From Ruminococcus sp. (lineage in GTDB: Bacteria > Bacillota > Clostridia > Oscillospirales > Ruminococcaceae), in NCBI RefSeq assembly GCF_024692365.1, contig NZ_JAILMR010000044.1:1-64000 (forward strand): a stretch of DNA of 64,000 nucleotides. Direction: 5' to 3'. Positions 6,891-15,480 of this stretch are shown piece by piece (the stretch's first letter is position 1; each line of letters starts with the position of its first letter). The notes under the pieces are model-generated. The model had not been told where the DNA came from. It ran no database searches and saw only the letters and a program-made list of their open reading frames with translations. Position numbers and translations under genes: made by a program.

Positions 6891-8525
6891 TTATTTGCTG
6901 AGATCAAGGCTTCTCACTTTTTCACGGAGAGGAAGCACGTAGGGCGGAGATACTGAAAGTTCGTCTATGCCCATTCTCATGAAAGTTTCGGTAAGGGTCA
7001 GGTCTGCTGCGAGTTCACCGCATATGCCTATCCATGTACCGTTCTTGTGTGCATTCTTTGCTGACATCTCGATAAGGCGAAGCACAGCTTCGTGGTGAGT
7101 ATCAACAAAGGGTTCGAGCTTTGCATTCTGGCGGTCGCAGGCGAGAGTGTACTGTGTAAGATCATTGGTGCCTACGCTGAAGAAGTCCACCATCGGTGCA
7201 AGAAGATCGCTTATAACTGCGGCGGCGGGAGTTTCTATCATTATACCTACCTCGGTATTCTCATTGAACTTTATGCCGTCGTTTTTAAGTTCAGCCTTTA
7301 CTTCTTCGCACACAGCCAGACACTTCTCAACTTCCGAAACGCTGGTTATCATCGGGAACATTATGCCCAAATCACCAAAGGCAGAAGCACGGAAAAGTGC
7401 TCTCAGCTGGGTCTTGAATATCTCGGGTCTTGTAAGGCATATACGCACAGCCCTCAGACCCAGTGCAGGGTTATCTTCCTTTTCAAGGTCGAAATAGTCT
7501 ATCTGCTTATCCGCGCCGATATCAAGGGTACGGATAATGACTTTCTTTCCTGCCATGCTTTCCAGAACTTTTCTGTAAGCACTGAACTGCTGTTCCTCGG
7601 TGGGATAGTCTTCACTTTCCAGATAAAGGAATTCGCTCCTGAACAAGCCTATGCCGCCTGCGTCATTGGCAAGCACCGAACCGATACTTCCCACTCCGCC
7701 GATATTGGCGAAAATGTTGATCTTGGTTCCGTCCACAGTGACGTTTTCCTTGCCTTTGAGTTCCTGCAAAAGCTGTTTCTTTCTGGCATCTTCAGCCTGT
7801 TTTTCGACGTATTTCGCAATAGTCGCATCATCAGGAGATACTATAAGCTGACCTGTATGACCGTCAACTATCAGCATATCACCGTCATGGATATTTTTCA
7901 GGAAATCTTCACCCGCACTTATAACTGCGGGGATATTCATGTTACGTGCAAGTATCGCGGTGTGTGAATTTGACGAACCAAAAGCCGTAACGAACGCCAG
8001 CACCTTTTCCTTGTCCAGCGAAACTGTCTCGCTGGGGGCAAGGTCATCAGCGCATATGATCATTTTTTCATCTGAACTGTTTTCAGTCTTTCCGCCGCCC
8101 ATCAGACATGAGATAAGACGGTCGGAGATATCCTTTACATCAGCGGCACGTGCCTGCATATATGCATCGTCCATGCTTGAGAACATTTCTGCAAAATTAT
8201 CAGCGGTGACAGCAACGGCATATTCTGCGTTGACTTTCTGAGTCTCGATGATGCTCTTTATAGAATCATTATAATCCTCATCATCAAGCATCATGAGGTG
8301 TACCTCAAATATCTCGGCATTGGCTTCGCCAACTTCTTTGAGAGCCTTGCTGTGTATCTCTTCGAGCTGTTGTGCTGCCATTTCCTTTGCAGTTTCAACA
8401 CGTGCAAGTTCTTTTTCGGTGTCATCGACAGTCATACGGCGGACATCAGCTGAATTTCGGCTGAATACCGATACTTTACCGACTGCGACCGCACCGTAGA
8501 CTCCTTTGCCCTGATAAACGACCAT
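6891..8525 (-). CDS. ptsI: PTS enzyme I (phosphoenolpyruvate-protein phosphotransferase)
   Basis: Transfers phosphate from PEP to HPr, the first step of all PTS sugar uptake, in the cytoplasm. Seen in order: the N-terminal HPr-binding helices, the phosphohistidine loop SSNSHTAILARNMNIPAV (about residue 190), then the PEP-binding barrel with IRTLDIGADK, FGDLGIMFPM, GIMIETPAA, GTNDLTQYTLACDRQN and GICGELA. I prefer ATG at 8525 over the GTG at 8534, because GGCGGTGA is then spaced normally; the protein is 544 residues, slightly shorter than the usual 570. It is last in the run scrA-scrB-scrK-ptsH-ptsI, so the general PTS proteins are probably co-transcribed with the sucrose genes. Confidence 0.97.
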   Translation of the reverse strand: MVVYQGKGVYGAVAVGKVSVFSRNSADVRRMTVDDTEKELARVETAKEMAAQQLEEIHSKALKEVGEANAEIFEVHLMMLDDEDYNDSIKSIIETQKVNAEYAVAVTADNFAEMFSSMDDAYMQARAADVKDISDRLISCLMGGGKTENSSDEKMIICADDLAPSETVSLDKEKVLAFVTAFGSSNSHTAILARNMNIPAVISAGEDFLKNIHDGDMLIVDGHTGQLIVSPDDATIAKYVEKQAEDARKKQLLQELKGKENVTVDGTKINIFANIGGVGSIGSVLANDAGGIGLFRSEFLYLESEDYPTEEQQFSAYRKVLESMAGKKVIIRTLDIGADKQIDYFDLEKEDNPALGLRAVRICLTRPEIFKTQLRALFRASAFGDLGIMFPMITSVSEVEKCLAVCEEVKAELKNDGIKFNENTEVGIMIETPAAAVISDLLAPMVDFFSVGTNDLTQYTLACDRQNAKLEPFVDTHHEAVLRLIEMSAKNAHKNGTWIGICGELAADLTLTETFMRMGIDELSVSPPYVLPLREKVRSLDLSK

Positions 8526-8560
8526 AACAGTCACCGCCCTTTCGTTTGTATCAAAGTGTA

Positions 8561-8821
8561 TTAAAGATTAGCGTCCATGAATTCTGCGATCTGCTGTAAT
8601 GCTGCCTCTTCGTCGTCACCGGTAATTGTGAACTTGACTGTATCGCCGCATTTTACGCCCAGTCCCATTATCTTCATCAGGGCTGTTCCACTTACAGGTG
8701 GTTTACCCTCTTTCTCGATAGTGACGGTGCTGGAAAAAGTTTTTATAAGCTTGACAAGATTGCCTGCAGGTCTTGCGTGGATACCAATTTCGTCTTCGAT
8801 AATGTACGTAAATTCTTTCAT
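8561..8821 (-). CDS. ptsH: HPr phosphocarrier protein
   Basis: An 86-residue HPr that passes phosphate from enzyme I to the EIIA domain of the sugar permease. The active-site box GIHARPAG places the phosphorylated histidine at residue 15. In Firmicutes a serine at about position 46 (KSIMGVM) is phosphorylated by HPrK for catabolite repression. Here the aligned stretch is TALMKIMGLG, with alanine where the serine should be, so Ser-P/CcpA signalling through this copy looks impossible. GAAAGGAAT precedes the ATG. It sits 35 bases upstream of ptsI and 25 bases downstream of scrK. Confidence 0.95.
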   Translation of the reverse strand: MKEFTYIIEDEIGIHARPAGNLVKLIKTFSSTVTIEKEGKPPVSGTALMKIMGLGVKCGDTVKFTITGDDEEAALQQIAEFMDANL

Positions 8822-8846
8822 ATCAGTTATTCCTTTCGTATCATAA

Positions 8847-9809
8847 TTATATTTCCTGCATCTCGTCCTGAGTCGGATAAGACGCTATCGCACCTTTTCG
8901 CTGAACGCTCAGCGCACAGAATCTGTTGGCGAATGTCAGACATTCAAGCAGTTTTTCTTCTGTGATATCTCCCAACATATCATCATTCTCTGTGATATCT
9001 CTGAGCTTCCACAGGAATGCACCTGTGAAACCATCGCCTGCACCTGTCGTATCGACCGCTTTCACCTTTATCGACGGTGCATAGACCTTAATATTCTTCG
9101 TGAACGCATAAGCGCCGTCAGCGCCGCAGGTATACAGCACAAGCTTCACGCCCTGACTAAACATATTCTGCACGCTCGTATCGATATCATCTGCGCCTGT
9201 TACATAGCTTAGTTCTTCATCGGATATCTTTACGATATCGCTGAGTGGAATGAACTCCCGCACCGCACTCACCAGTGCTTCGGTGCTGTCCCACAGGTTG
9301 AAGCGAAGATTGGGGTCAAAGCTTATTATGCCGCCCTTTTCGCGCATTATCCCGATGGCTTTTTTATGTGCCTGCTTCATCGGAAAATCTCCGATATCCA
9401 CACTGCAGAAATGCAGAGCGAAAACATCATCGAAGTATTCTTCCTTTACGCTTTCCTCGCTGTAAAGCATATCTGCCGAGGGTTTGCGGTAAAATGAGAA
9501 AGTTCTTCCGCCGTCTTTTTCAAGGGATACAAACGCAAGTGCCGTATTTGCTTTGTCTGTAAGGGATATGCAGTCAGTATCAACATTGACAGCTTTCAGT
9601 TCGCCGATTATCTTGTGTCCGAATGGGTCATCCCCCAGCTGAGTTATCATTTTCGATCTTCCGCCCAGCTTTGAGAATGCCGCGCACACATTTGCGGGAG
9701 CTCCGCCTACTTTCGGCGAGAACGCCGAAACTTCATCGAATGAGCAGCCGCTCCTGTCGGGGATAAAGTCGATAAGCGCTTCACCTATCGCCGCAAGCAC
9801 ATTATTCAT
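8847..9809 (-). CDS. scrK: PfkB-family sugar kinase, probable fructokinase
   Basis: A 320-residue ribokinase-family kinase. Visible: the N-terminal GGAPANVCAAFSKLGG glycine box and the C-terminal ATP/catalytic box DTTGAGDGFTGAF with the catalytic Asp. Its start overlaps the end of the GH32 gene by eight bases, so the two are translationally coupled. Cleavage of sucrose-6-phosphate yields glucose-6-phosphate plus free fructose, which this enzyme would phosphorylate to fructose-6-phosphate. Kinase family is certain; fructose as substrate is inferred from the operon. Confidence 0.9.
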   Translation of the reverse strand: MNNVLAAIGEALIDFIPDRSGCSFDEVSAFSPKVGGAPANVCAAFSKLGGRSKMITQLGDDPFGHKIIGELKAVNVDTDCISLTDKANTALAFVSLEKDGGRTFSFYRKPSADMLYSEESVKEEYFDDVFALHFCSVDIGDFPMKQAHKKAIGIMREKGGIISFDPNLRFNLWDSTEALVSAVREFIPLSDIVKISDEELSYVTGADDIDTSVQNMFSQGVKLVLYTCGADGAYAFTKNIKVYAPSIKVKAVDTTGAGDGFTGAFLWKLRDITENDDMLGDITEEKLLECLTFANRFCALSVQRKGAIASYPTQDEMQEI

Positions 9810-11142
9810 CGGACATCACCTCAATACCATCAAGTTCATATACCGTACCGTTTATGCCTTCCGCCGAAAGAGTTAACTCGGTATCCTCGGGGTACATTCT
9901 GGCTGACATTACTGTTTCGCCGCCGTTGATGTATACCTCTACCGATGCTTTATCGGCTATTATGCGTACATCCCCTATCTTGGGGATATCTGCATATCTG
10001 ACATCTCTGCCGCCTGATGCACTCTCTGACAGGAATTCCAGACGGAACTCACCATTCTGGTGTACCAGCTGCAGGACATTCTCAAATCTCACCCTGATAT
10101 CACCGCTTGCTTTCGCGGTAAGTTCAAAGGGAAGTTCAAGTTTTAGCGTATCGCCGCTGTTTACAGCAGCTTTGTTTTTTCGCAGAAGTACCAGCTCTCT
10201 CACGGGGTTTTGCAGTAGTTTTCCCTTTGCGGATACTGTTAATTCCCGCGGGAGAGTCAGGCAGTGCTGCCAGCCGATTTCGGCTGTGGGATTGGAATAG
10301 GGGATATCGCCTATCCCCTCCCAACCCAGCAGTATTCTTCTGCCGTCAGGTGTTTCAAAACTCTGGGGTGCATAGAAATCGAATCCTTTGTCCCACTCTC
10401 TGAAATCAGCGAGAACGCCATTTTCCATGCAGTAATAGCCCGAGCTGTAAACATTCTGATTATCGAATTTTTCATGAACAAGTCCCTGTGGGGATATGCT
10501 CAGGAATCTGTGTCCGTCCACCGAAAATTCATCGGGGCACTCCCACATATAACCCATATCATCGGCTGTATACTTTTCAAAGAATGACCAGTTTTCCAGG
10601 TCATCTGATACATAGTGGAGCACACAGCCCTTATCCTGCAAAGTCCTTGCGCCAAGCACCATGTGGTACCTGCCGTCTTCTTCCCAGACCTTCGGGTCAC
10701 GGACATGGCAGGAACATTCTTCGGGGTAATCGGAGTTTCGCAGAAGAACTTTCTTGGCACTCATATCCTGTCCGTTCTTGGTGGTAACGAGTATGACATT
10801 CGCACCGCGACCCGATGTGATATAATCGTGGTCGCCATCTTCCTTGACGTTGCCTGTGTAGAACAGATACAGTGTATCGCCCTTGACAAATCCGCAGCCC
10901 GAATATACGCCATCCTTATCATCGGGAGTATCAGGAAAAAGTACAATACCCATTGAACGCCAGTTGATAAGGTCGGGGCTTTTCCAGTGTCCCCAGCATT
11001 TTTTTCCGCTGCCCGTAGGACTATCGGGCGAATACTGATAGTACACATGGTATTCGCCCTTGAAGTAACAAAGACCGTTAGGATCGTTTATCCAACCGTT
11101 TTTCGGTTCAAGATGAAGTTTCTGTCTGAAGTCGTTTTTCAT
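9802..11142 (-). CDS. scrB: GH32 sucrose-6-phosphate hydrolase
   Basis: Hydrolyses sucrose-6-phosphate brought in by the PTS to glucose-6-phosphate and fructose. The three GH32 catalytic signatures are present: NDPNG (nucleophile Asp) near residue 18, HVRDPKVW (transition-state Asp) and WECPD (acid/base Glu). They are followed by the C-terminal beta-sandwich. There is no signal peptide, as expected for a cytoplasmic enzyme acting behind a PTS. The track starts at GTG 11154; ATG 11142 (MKNDFRQKLHLEPKNGWIND) is better placed after GGACGGTGA, giving 446 residues. It lies 27 bases downstream of scrA. Confidence 0.94.
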   Translation of the reverse strand: MKNDFRQKLHLEPKNGWINDPNGLCYFKGEYHVYYQYSPDSPTGSGKKCWGHWKSPDLINWRSMGIVLFPDTPDDKDGVYSGCGFVKGDTLYLFYTGNVKEDGDHDYITSGRGANVILVTTKNGQDMSAKKVLLRNSDYPEECSCHVRDPKVWEEDGRYHMVLGARTLQDKGCVLHYVSDDLENWSFFEKYTADDMGYMWECPDEFSVDGHRFLSISPQGLVHEKFDNQNVYSSGYYCMENGVLADFREWDKGFDFYAPQSFETPDGRRILLGWEGIGDIPYSNPTAEIGWQHCLTLPRELTVSAKGKLLQNPVRELVLLRKNKAAVNSGDTLKLELPFELTAKASGDIRVRFENVLQLVHQNGEFRLEFLSESASGGRDVRYADIPKIGDVRIIADKASVEVYINGGETVMSARMYPEDTELTLSAEGINGTVYELDGIEVMSDE

Positions 11143-11169
11143 ATACAGAATCACCGTCCGTTTGGATCA

Positions 11170-13014
11170 TCACTTTTTGGTTTCGATCAGTTCTTCATAG
11201 TAGTTAATGCCGCCGTCAGCGATCCTCTTGATCTCCTTGAAATCTTCGGTATTTGTAATGATAACGGGGCTGATGATGCTGTAACCCTTGTTCTTCAGAG
11301 TCTGGATATCAAAGGTTATGAGGGTCTGTCCGCGGGTAACTCTGTCACCTTCCTTGACGTAAGCATTGAAGCCATCGCCGCCGAGTTCAACGGTGTTCAT
11401 ACCGATATGAACGAACAAATCCATGCCGTTATCAAGAGTAAGACCGATAGCGTGGTGAGAATCAAACAGTGTAGAAACCTTGCCATCTGCAGGTGCAACT
11501 ACCTTGCCGTCCATAGGATCGATAGCTGCGCCCTCTCCGAGTGTGCCTGATGCAAAGGTCTTATCGGGAACTTCTGCCAGAGGGATAGCTCTACCGCTCA
11601 TAGGCGAGTATATAATGTTATCCTTGTATTCCTTCTCGGGAACCTTTTCCTTTGCAGGAGCGTAGAGGATCCACGAGAGAATAAATGCTACAACTGCTGC
11701 TACTGCGAATGTGAGCAGATAGCCCATGAAGCTCTCAGTTGTGATAAGGAAGCCGAATATACCTGTAACGCCGTTTGCAGTTGCGTAAACGTTCATGATA
11801 GAAGCTACTGCTGCACCGCAGGCGCCGCCTACCATACCGGCAACCAGAGGCTTGCCGAAACGTACATTGACACCGAAGATCGCAGGCTCGGTAATACCCA
11901 TGAATGCTGAGAGAGATGCGGGAAGAGCCATAGACTTGATCTTCTTGTTCTGAGTTTTGAGCGCTACTGCCAGAGCTGCAGCACCCTGTGCTACGTTAGC
12001 TGCTGTTGCGATAGGCATCCAGATGTTCTGACCGTTGTCAGCCAGCATCGAAAGCTCGATAGCGTTGTACATATGGTGAACACCTGCAACAACTGTAGGA
12101 GCGTATACAGCACCCATAACAAAGGAACCGATACCGAAAGGCAGAGCGATGAGCCACTGTGCACCGGTAAGTACCCAAGATTCCAACTGTGCGAATACAG
12201 GACCTATAACTGTCATTGTAAGGAATCCGGTAATAAGAACGGATACCAGAGGTGTAACGAAAAGATCGAACATCTCGGGAACGTGCTTGTGCAGCCATTT
12301 TTCAATAACTGACAGGAGAAGTATCGAGATAACTACAGGGATAACATGACCCTGATAGCCTGTTGCGTTGATGTTCCACAGACCGAACCATGACCAGAGT
12401 GTGGGAAGACCGCTGCCGTCGCCGACAGACCATGCATTAACAAGATTCGGGTGGATCATTATCATACCGATAACTGCACCCAGATAGATATTCGCACCGA
12501 ATATCTTAGCCGCACTTATAGCTATGAGTATCGGCAGGAACGTGAGCGCTGCATTGGAGAACATATCCAGCAGGCTATACAAATGACTGTTTGCCAGATC
12601 GGGGAACGCTTTTGAAAGACCGCCCAGAAGTCCGCACAGCAGACCTGTTGCAACTATCGCAGGTATGATAGGTACAAATACGTCACCAAGAGTTTTGATA
12701 CCTCTCTTATACCACGGCGATTTTGCAGCTGCCGCTTTCTTGACATCTTCCTTTGAAGCAGCTTCTATTCCCGCAAGCTGTATGAACTCGGCATATACCT
12801 TATTAACAGTACCTGTGCCCAGGATTATCTGAAGCTGTCCGGAAGCCTCAAACACACCCTTGACCCCGTCAAAGTTTTCGAGTTCATTCTTTTTTACCTT
12901 GCCATTATCAGCAATGACAAGTCTTAGTCGTGTTGCGCAATGCGCCGCGCTGGCGAGATTTTCTTTTCCGCCAACCGCTTCAAGTATTTCAGAAGCTAAA
13001 ATTTTGTAATCCAT
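11170..13014 (-). CDS. scrA: Sucrose PTS permease, EIIBCA
   Basis: Takes up sucrose through the membrane while phosphorylating it. Three domains in one chain of 614 residues: EIIB (residues 1-85) with phosphocysteine in SAAHCATRLRLV; EIIC (about 105-450) with ten or so membrane helices; and a glucose-type EIIA (about 470-614) with the phosphohistidine in GMDLFVHIGMNTVEL. Having its own EIIA means it needs only HPr and enzyme I, both encoded downstream. ATG at 13014 is preferred to GTG 13023 because AAAGGGTGG then has normal spacing. Sucrose (or a close beta-glucoside/trehalose) is inferred from scrB, scrK and scrR next to it. Confidence 0.93.
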   Translation of the reverse strand: MDYKILASEILEAVGGKENLASAAHCATRLRLVIADNGKVKKNELENFDGVKGVFEASGQLQIILGTGTVNKVYAEFIQLAGIEAASKEDVKKAAAAKSPWYKRGIKTLGDVFVPIIPAIVATGLLCGLLGGLSKAFPDLANSHLYSLLDMFSNAALTFLPILIAISAAKIFGANIYLGAVIGMIMIHPNLVNAWSVGDGSGLPTLWSWFGLWNINATGYQGHVIPVVISILLLSVIEKWLHKHVPEMFDLFVTPLVSVLITGFLTMTVIGPVFAQLESWVLTGAQWLIALPFGIGSFVMGAVYAPTVVAGVHHMYNAIELSMLADNGQNIWMPIATAANVAQGAAALAVALKTQNKKIKSMALPASLSAFMGITEPAIFGVNVRFGKPLVAGMVGGACGAAVASIMNVYATANGVTGIFGFLITTESFMGYLLTFAVAAVVAFILSWILYAPAKEKVPEKEYKDNIIYSPMSGRAIPLAEVPDKTFASGTLGEGAAIDPMDGKVVAPADGKVSTLFDSHHAIGLTLDNGMDLFVHIGMNTVELGGDGFNAYVKEGDRVTRGQTLITFDIQTLKNKGYSIISPVIITNTEDFKEIKRIADGGINYYEELIETKK

Positions 13015-13060
13015 AGAACCCACCCTTTCTTATTTAAATTCCAAATATTTACTGAAAACA

Positions 13061-13091
13061 TATCACGCTTTTTTGTGATACCGCTTTCACA
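13061..13091 (-). promoter_or_regulatory. cre/LacI-type operator downstream of the scrA transcription start
   Basis: TGTGATACCGCTTTCACA (13074-13091) contains on the minus strand TGAAAGCGGTATCA, a perfect match to the catabolite-responsive/LacI-family pattern TGWAANCGNTNWCA. It lies about +4 to +21 relative to the predicted start, where a bound repressor blocks elongation. The flanking TATCAC...GTGATA (13061-13080) makes a second, overlapping inverted repeat. A related box is found at the scrR promoter, so ScrR is the likely ligand; CcpA is the alternative. Confidence 0.75.
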
Positions 13092-13101
13092 TCGTACTAA
13101 C

Positions 13102-13130
13102 ATTATATCATAGATTTCTGTAGTTGTCTA
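13102..13130 (-). promoter_or_regulatory. Promoter of the sucrose operon (scrA)
   Basis: TAGACA (13125-13130), 17 bases, TATAAT (13102-13107) on the minus strand, about 90 bases upstream of scrA and directly before the operator. Confidence 0.82.
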
Positions 13131-13202
13131 TTGGCATATCTTAAGAATTGCAGAGTGTTTTTCGGTAGGTTTCACACAGTTTCACATTCGATTTTGTACA
13201 TT

Positions 13203-14195
13203 TCAGCCAATACGATTCGTTGACTCTCTTTCGATCACGTCATATTCAAGCTGAACTATACGGTGCACCTCGCTGGTCTTTTTCATTTCCGAGAGCAGCA
13301 TCTTCGCACCTTCCCTGCCCGCCGTCTTATAGTGAAGATGCACCGACGACAGCGGAACATAGAGTACCCTGTCAAAGCGCGAATCACCGACAGCACCGAT
13401 CATAAGATCTTCAGGGATACGTATACTGTTCTCACGGCAGTAAAGCATAGCGCCTGCGGCAATATTGTCCGTCGCACAGAACAGGCAGTCAGGCTTCTCT
13501 CTGCCCGAAAACAGATGCTTCGCCTTCTCATAGCCCGAATCCATACTGAATCTCGCTATCTCGCAGAATCTGGGATCAAGAGTCAGCCCCGCATCGAGAA
13601 CAGCTTTTTCAAATCCGACCCTGCGGTCTTTTCCCGCCGCCATATCCTCGGGGTTCGCGCCGATGAAAGCAGGACGTTTCGCCCCCTTGTCCAGCATGAG
13701 CTTCGTCATGTTATACGAAGCGCCGAGATCGTTGTGACACACGCAATTGAAGCCTTTCAGCTTCTGTCCGACTATTATCGTGGGCACGCGCATCTTGGCA
13801 AGCAGCGAACGATGCAGGTCGGTTATGACACCTGCCAGCAGTATAACTCCATCCACGCGGTTCTGCCTGAACAGTTCCAGTGAGCTTATCTCGCGGTTAT
13901 AGTCGTTGGACGTATTCACGAGCAGAAGTTCAAAGCCTTCCTCGCCCAGAACTTCACCGATACCCTCGGTTATCCGCGCTATGCTTTCACTGGAAAGTTT
14001 AGGCAATATGACGCCTACGAGCTTCGTCACCTTTGAGCGCACCATCCGCGCAGAATAGCTCGGCACATAACCCGTTCTCTCGATAGCCGCTTCGATCAGA
14101 GCACGTTTGTCGTCAGAAAGATATCCATCGTTGAAATATCTGCTTACAGCCGATACCGATACGCCCGCTTCTTTGGCAAATTCCGAAATATTCAT
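13203..14195 (-). CDS. scrR: LacI-family repressor of the sucrose operon
   Basis: A 330-residue LacI/GalR regulator. The N-terminal helix-turn-helix and hinge read ISEFAKEAGVSVSAVSRYFN followed by RTGYVPSYSAR; the rest is a periplasmic-binding-protein-like sensor domain (VGVILPKLSSES, NRVDGVILLAG). The start is supported by AAGGAGGTGCGGT. It sits immediately upstream of scrA in the same direction but has its own promoter with an operator-like box overlapping its start region, so it probably represses itself and scrA until sucrose or its phosphate (or fructose) appears. The effector is not known from sequence. Confidence 0.92.
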   Translation of the reverse strand: MNISEFAKEAGVSVSAVSRYFNDGYLSDDKRALIEAAIERTGYVPSYSARMVRSKVTKLVGVILPKLSSESIARITEGIGEVLGEEGFELLLVNTSNDYNREISSLELFRQNRVDGVILLAGVITDLHRSLLAKMRVPTIIVGQKLKGFNCVCHNDLGASYNMTKLMLDKGAKRPAFIGANPEDMAAGKDRRVGFEKAVLDAGLTLDPRFCEIARFSMDSGYEKAKHLFSGREKPDCLFCATDNIAAGAMLYCRENSIRIPEDLMIGAVGDSRFDRVLYVPLSSVHLHYKTAGREGAKMLLSEMKKTSEVHRIVQLEYDVIERESTNRIG

Positions 14196-14211
14196 ACCGC
14201 ACCTCCTTATA

Positions 14212-14225
14212 TGATATTGATTTCA
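14212..14225 (-). promoter_or_regulatory. Probable ScrR autoregulatory operator
   Basis: Minus strand TGAAATCAATATCA, sharing the TGAAA...TATCA half-sites of the scrA operator with the same spacing. It directly follows the scrR -10 box. Confidence 0.6.
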
Positions 14226-14228
14226 TAT

Positions 14229-14257
14229 ATTATACCATAGTTTTCAGCAAAAGTAAA
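14229..14257 (-). promoter_or_regulatory. Promoter of scrR
   Basis: TTTACT (14252-14257), 17 bases, TATAAT (14229-14234) on the minus strand. Confidence 0.7.
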
Positions 14258-14302
14258 TATGAAACATAAAATGTTTACAACTGAAAACAAATTTTCAAAC
14301 TG

Positions 14303-14332
14303 AAAAAGCACCGTATGAAATCTACGGTGCCT
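14303..14332 (-). terminator. Terminator of the MBL hydrolase gene
   Basis: On the minus strand GCACCGTA-gatttca-TACGGTGC followed by five T, eight bases past the stop of the upstream gene. Confidence 0.88.
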
Positions 14333-14339
14333 TTTCATT

Positions 14340-15158
14340 CTATATAACTTCTTCGCCGCTGTGCAGGGCTATCAGTTTGTCGCCCATTATGGTTTTCATA
14401 AGTTCAAATGCTGGAATACCTGTGCAGTGACCGCTGTAAAAAATGGTATCCATCTGCGCAAGTTCGCGGGCGGTTTGGATTATGACCGCTTTTTCCTCAT
14501 CGGTGTGTTCACCGTCATTCTTCATCATGTGAAAACCTGTTATAACGCGGTCGGGAGTCCCGCCGAATATCTCCTTATATCTGTCGAGGATATTGAGTAT
14601 ACCGTTGTGCGAACAACCCGACAGCAGCCAGCGTTTGCCCTCCTGCTCAATGACAAGGCACTGTTCGTGGGCAAAATCGTCCTGAACTTTCTCGCCGCCC
14701 CAATCGCGCAGGAGCTTTCTGTTGCCCTGCGGATAGCATCTTCTGCCCGTTATACCGCTGAACAGGAACAGCTCATCATCAAGCTTAACATCGCCCTCGA
14801 TAAGGCGTACATTCGGCAGACCGAGGATATCCTTGTCAATTCCGATATAACGCTCACCATTATAATGGGGCTCGGCGGCTGACTTCTGCATGATTATCTG
14901 CGCGGTATTGTTGATCCGCGAGAACGGCATTATCCCGCCCGAATGATCGTAGTGCCCGTGGCTGAGTATAACGGTATCCACCGCGGTCAGGTCTATGCCG
15001 AGAACTTCAGCGTTTTTCACCGCAGCATCAGTCTGCCCGCAGTCCAACAGAAGTTTGTGGTTTTCAGTTTCGATATATACCGACAATCCATGTTCTGCGA
15101 TACAGCCCTCATGACCGCAGGTATTTTCAACAAGTGTAACTATTTTCATGATTTTCAT
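14340..15158 (-). CDS. MBL-fold metallohydrolase
   Basis: The first 98 codons of the track ORF lie in the repeat region and have no family character. The real protein begins MKIMKIVTLVENTCG (ATG 15158, or 15149), about 272 residues. The zinc-binding signature LSHGHYDHSGG is clear, with later metal-ligand histidines (LSGCSHNG, GFHMM, SGHCTG). It resembles the MBL group annotated as beta-ribofuranosylaminobenzene 5'-phosphate synthase-like hydrolases; the substrate is unknown. The Shine-Dalgarno AAAAGGAG is 24-29 bases upstream of the ATG, but the intervening bases form hairpin GCCGTC-acatcg-GACGGC, which would bring them together. Confidence 0.85.
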   Translation of the reverse strand: MKIMKIVTLVENTCGHEGCIAEHGLSVYIETENHKLLLDCGQTDAAVKNAEVLGIDLTAVDTVILSHGHYDHSGGIMPFSRINNTAQIIMQKSAAEPHYNGERYIGIDKDILGLPNVRLIEGDVKLDDELFLFSGITGRRCYPQGNRKLLRDWGGEKVQDDFAHEQCLVIEQEGKRWLLSGCSHNGILNILDRYKEIFGGTPDRVITGFHMMKNDGEHTDEEKAVIIQTARELAQMDTIFYSGHCTGIPAFELMKTIMGDKLIALHSGEEVI

Positions 15159-15267
15159 GTTGCCGTCCGATGTGACGGCTACTCCTTTTATTATTAAGTT
15201 GATGATAGCATATTTGGGTGAGGATGTCAAGGTGATAGCATAGCAGAGCTGAGATAAGAATGCCAAA

Positions 15268-15343
15268 GAGTAGAGCTTTTGATCAAACTTTTCGCGAAAA
15301 GTTTGCGAGGAGTTTGAGGGGCGGAGTCCCTCAATCACCAAGG
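15268..15343 (+). repeat. Left terminal repeat of a 621-bp gene-free element
   Basis: Starts GAGTAGAGCTTTTGATCAA, includes the perfect 20-bp palindrome at 15285-15304 centred on TTTCGCGAAA, then hairpin TTGAGGG-gcggagt-CCCTCAA. It aligns over about 75 bases with the reverse complement of 15816-15888. Differences between the copies fall in paired positions of both hairpins and preserve pairing. Confidence 0.75.
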
Positions 15344-15346
15344 CAA

Positions 15347-15450
15347 GATACCAAAATGTACTACAAAGTACCAGAGCGAACGAAATGATACCAAAAGGTG
15401 CGCGGGCATACCAACTTGTACGAGCGTGTACCAAAATATACGACCGTATC
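15347..15450. repeat. 10-bp-period degenerate repeat array A
   Basis: About ten consecutive units of NNNRTACSAN in strict 10-base phase (for example ATACCAA, GTACTAC, GTACCAG, ATACCAA, GTACGAG, GTACCAA, ATACGAC). It lies in non-coding DNA and is flanked by inverted arms GCGCGGGCAT (15400-15409) and ATGCCCGCGC (15469-15478), with CATACCAA and TTGGTATG nested inside. Related arrays occur at 22.39 and 28.41 kb. 10 is not a multiple of three, so it is not coding. Confidence 0.8.
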
Positions 15451-15480
15451 ATTTGGTATGCGTGAACGATGCCCGCGCAT

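Noticed and set aside
13076-13089. CcpA-bound cre site
   Set aside because: The sequence fits cre, but the matching box at scrR and the Ser46-less HPr make a ScrR operator more likely; CcpA binding cannot be excluded.
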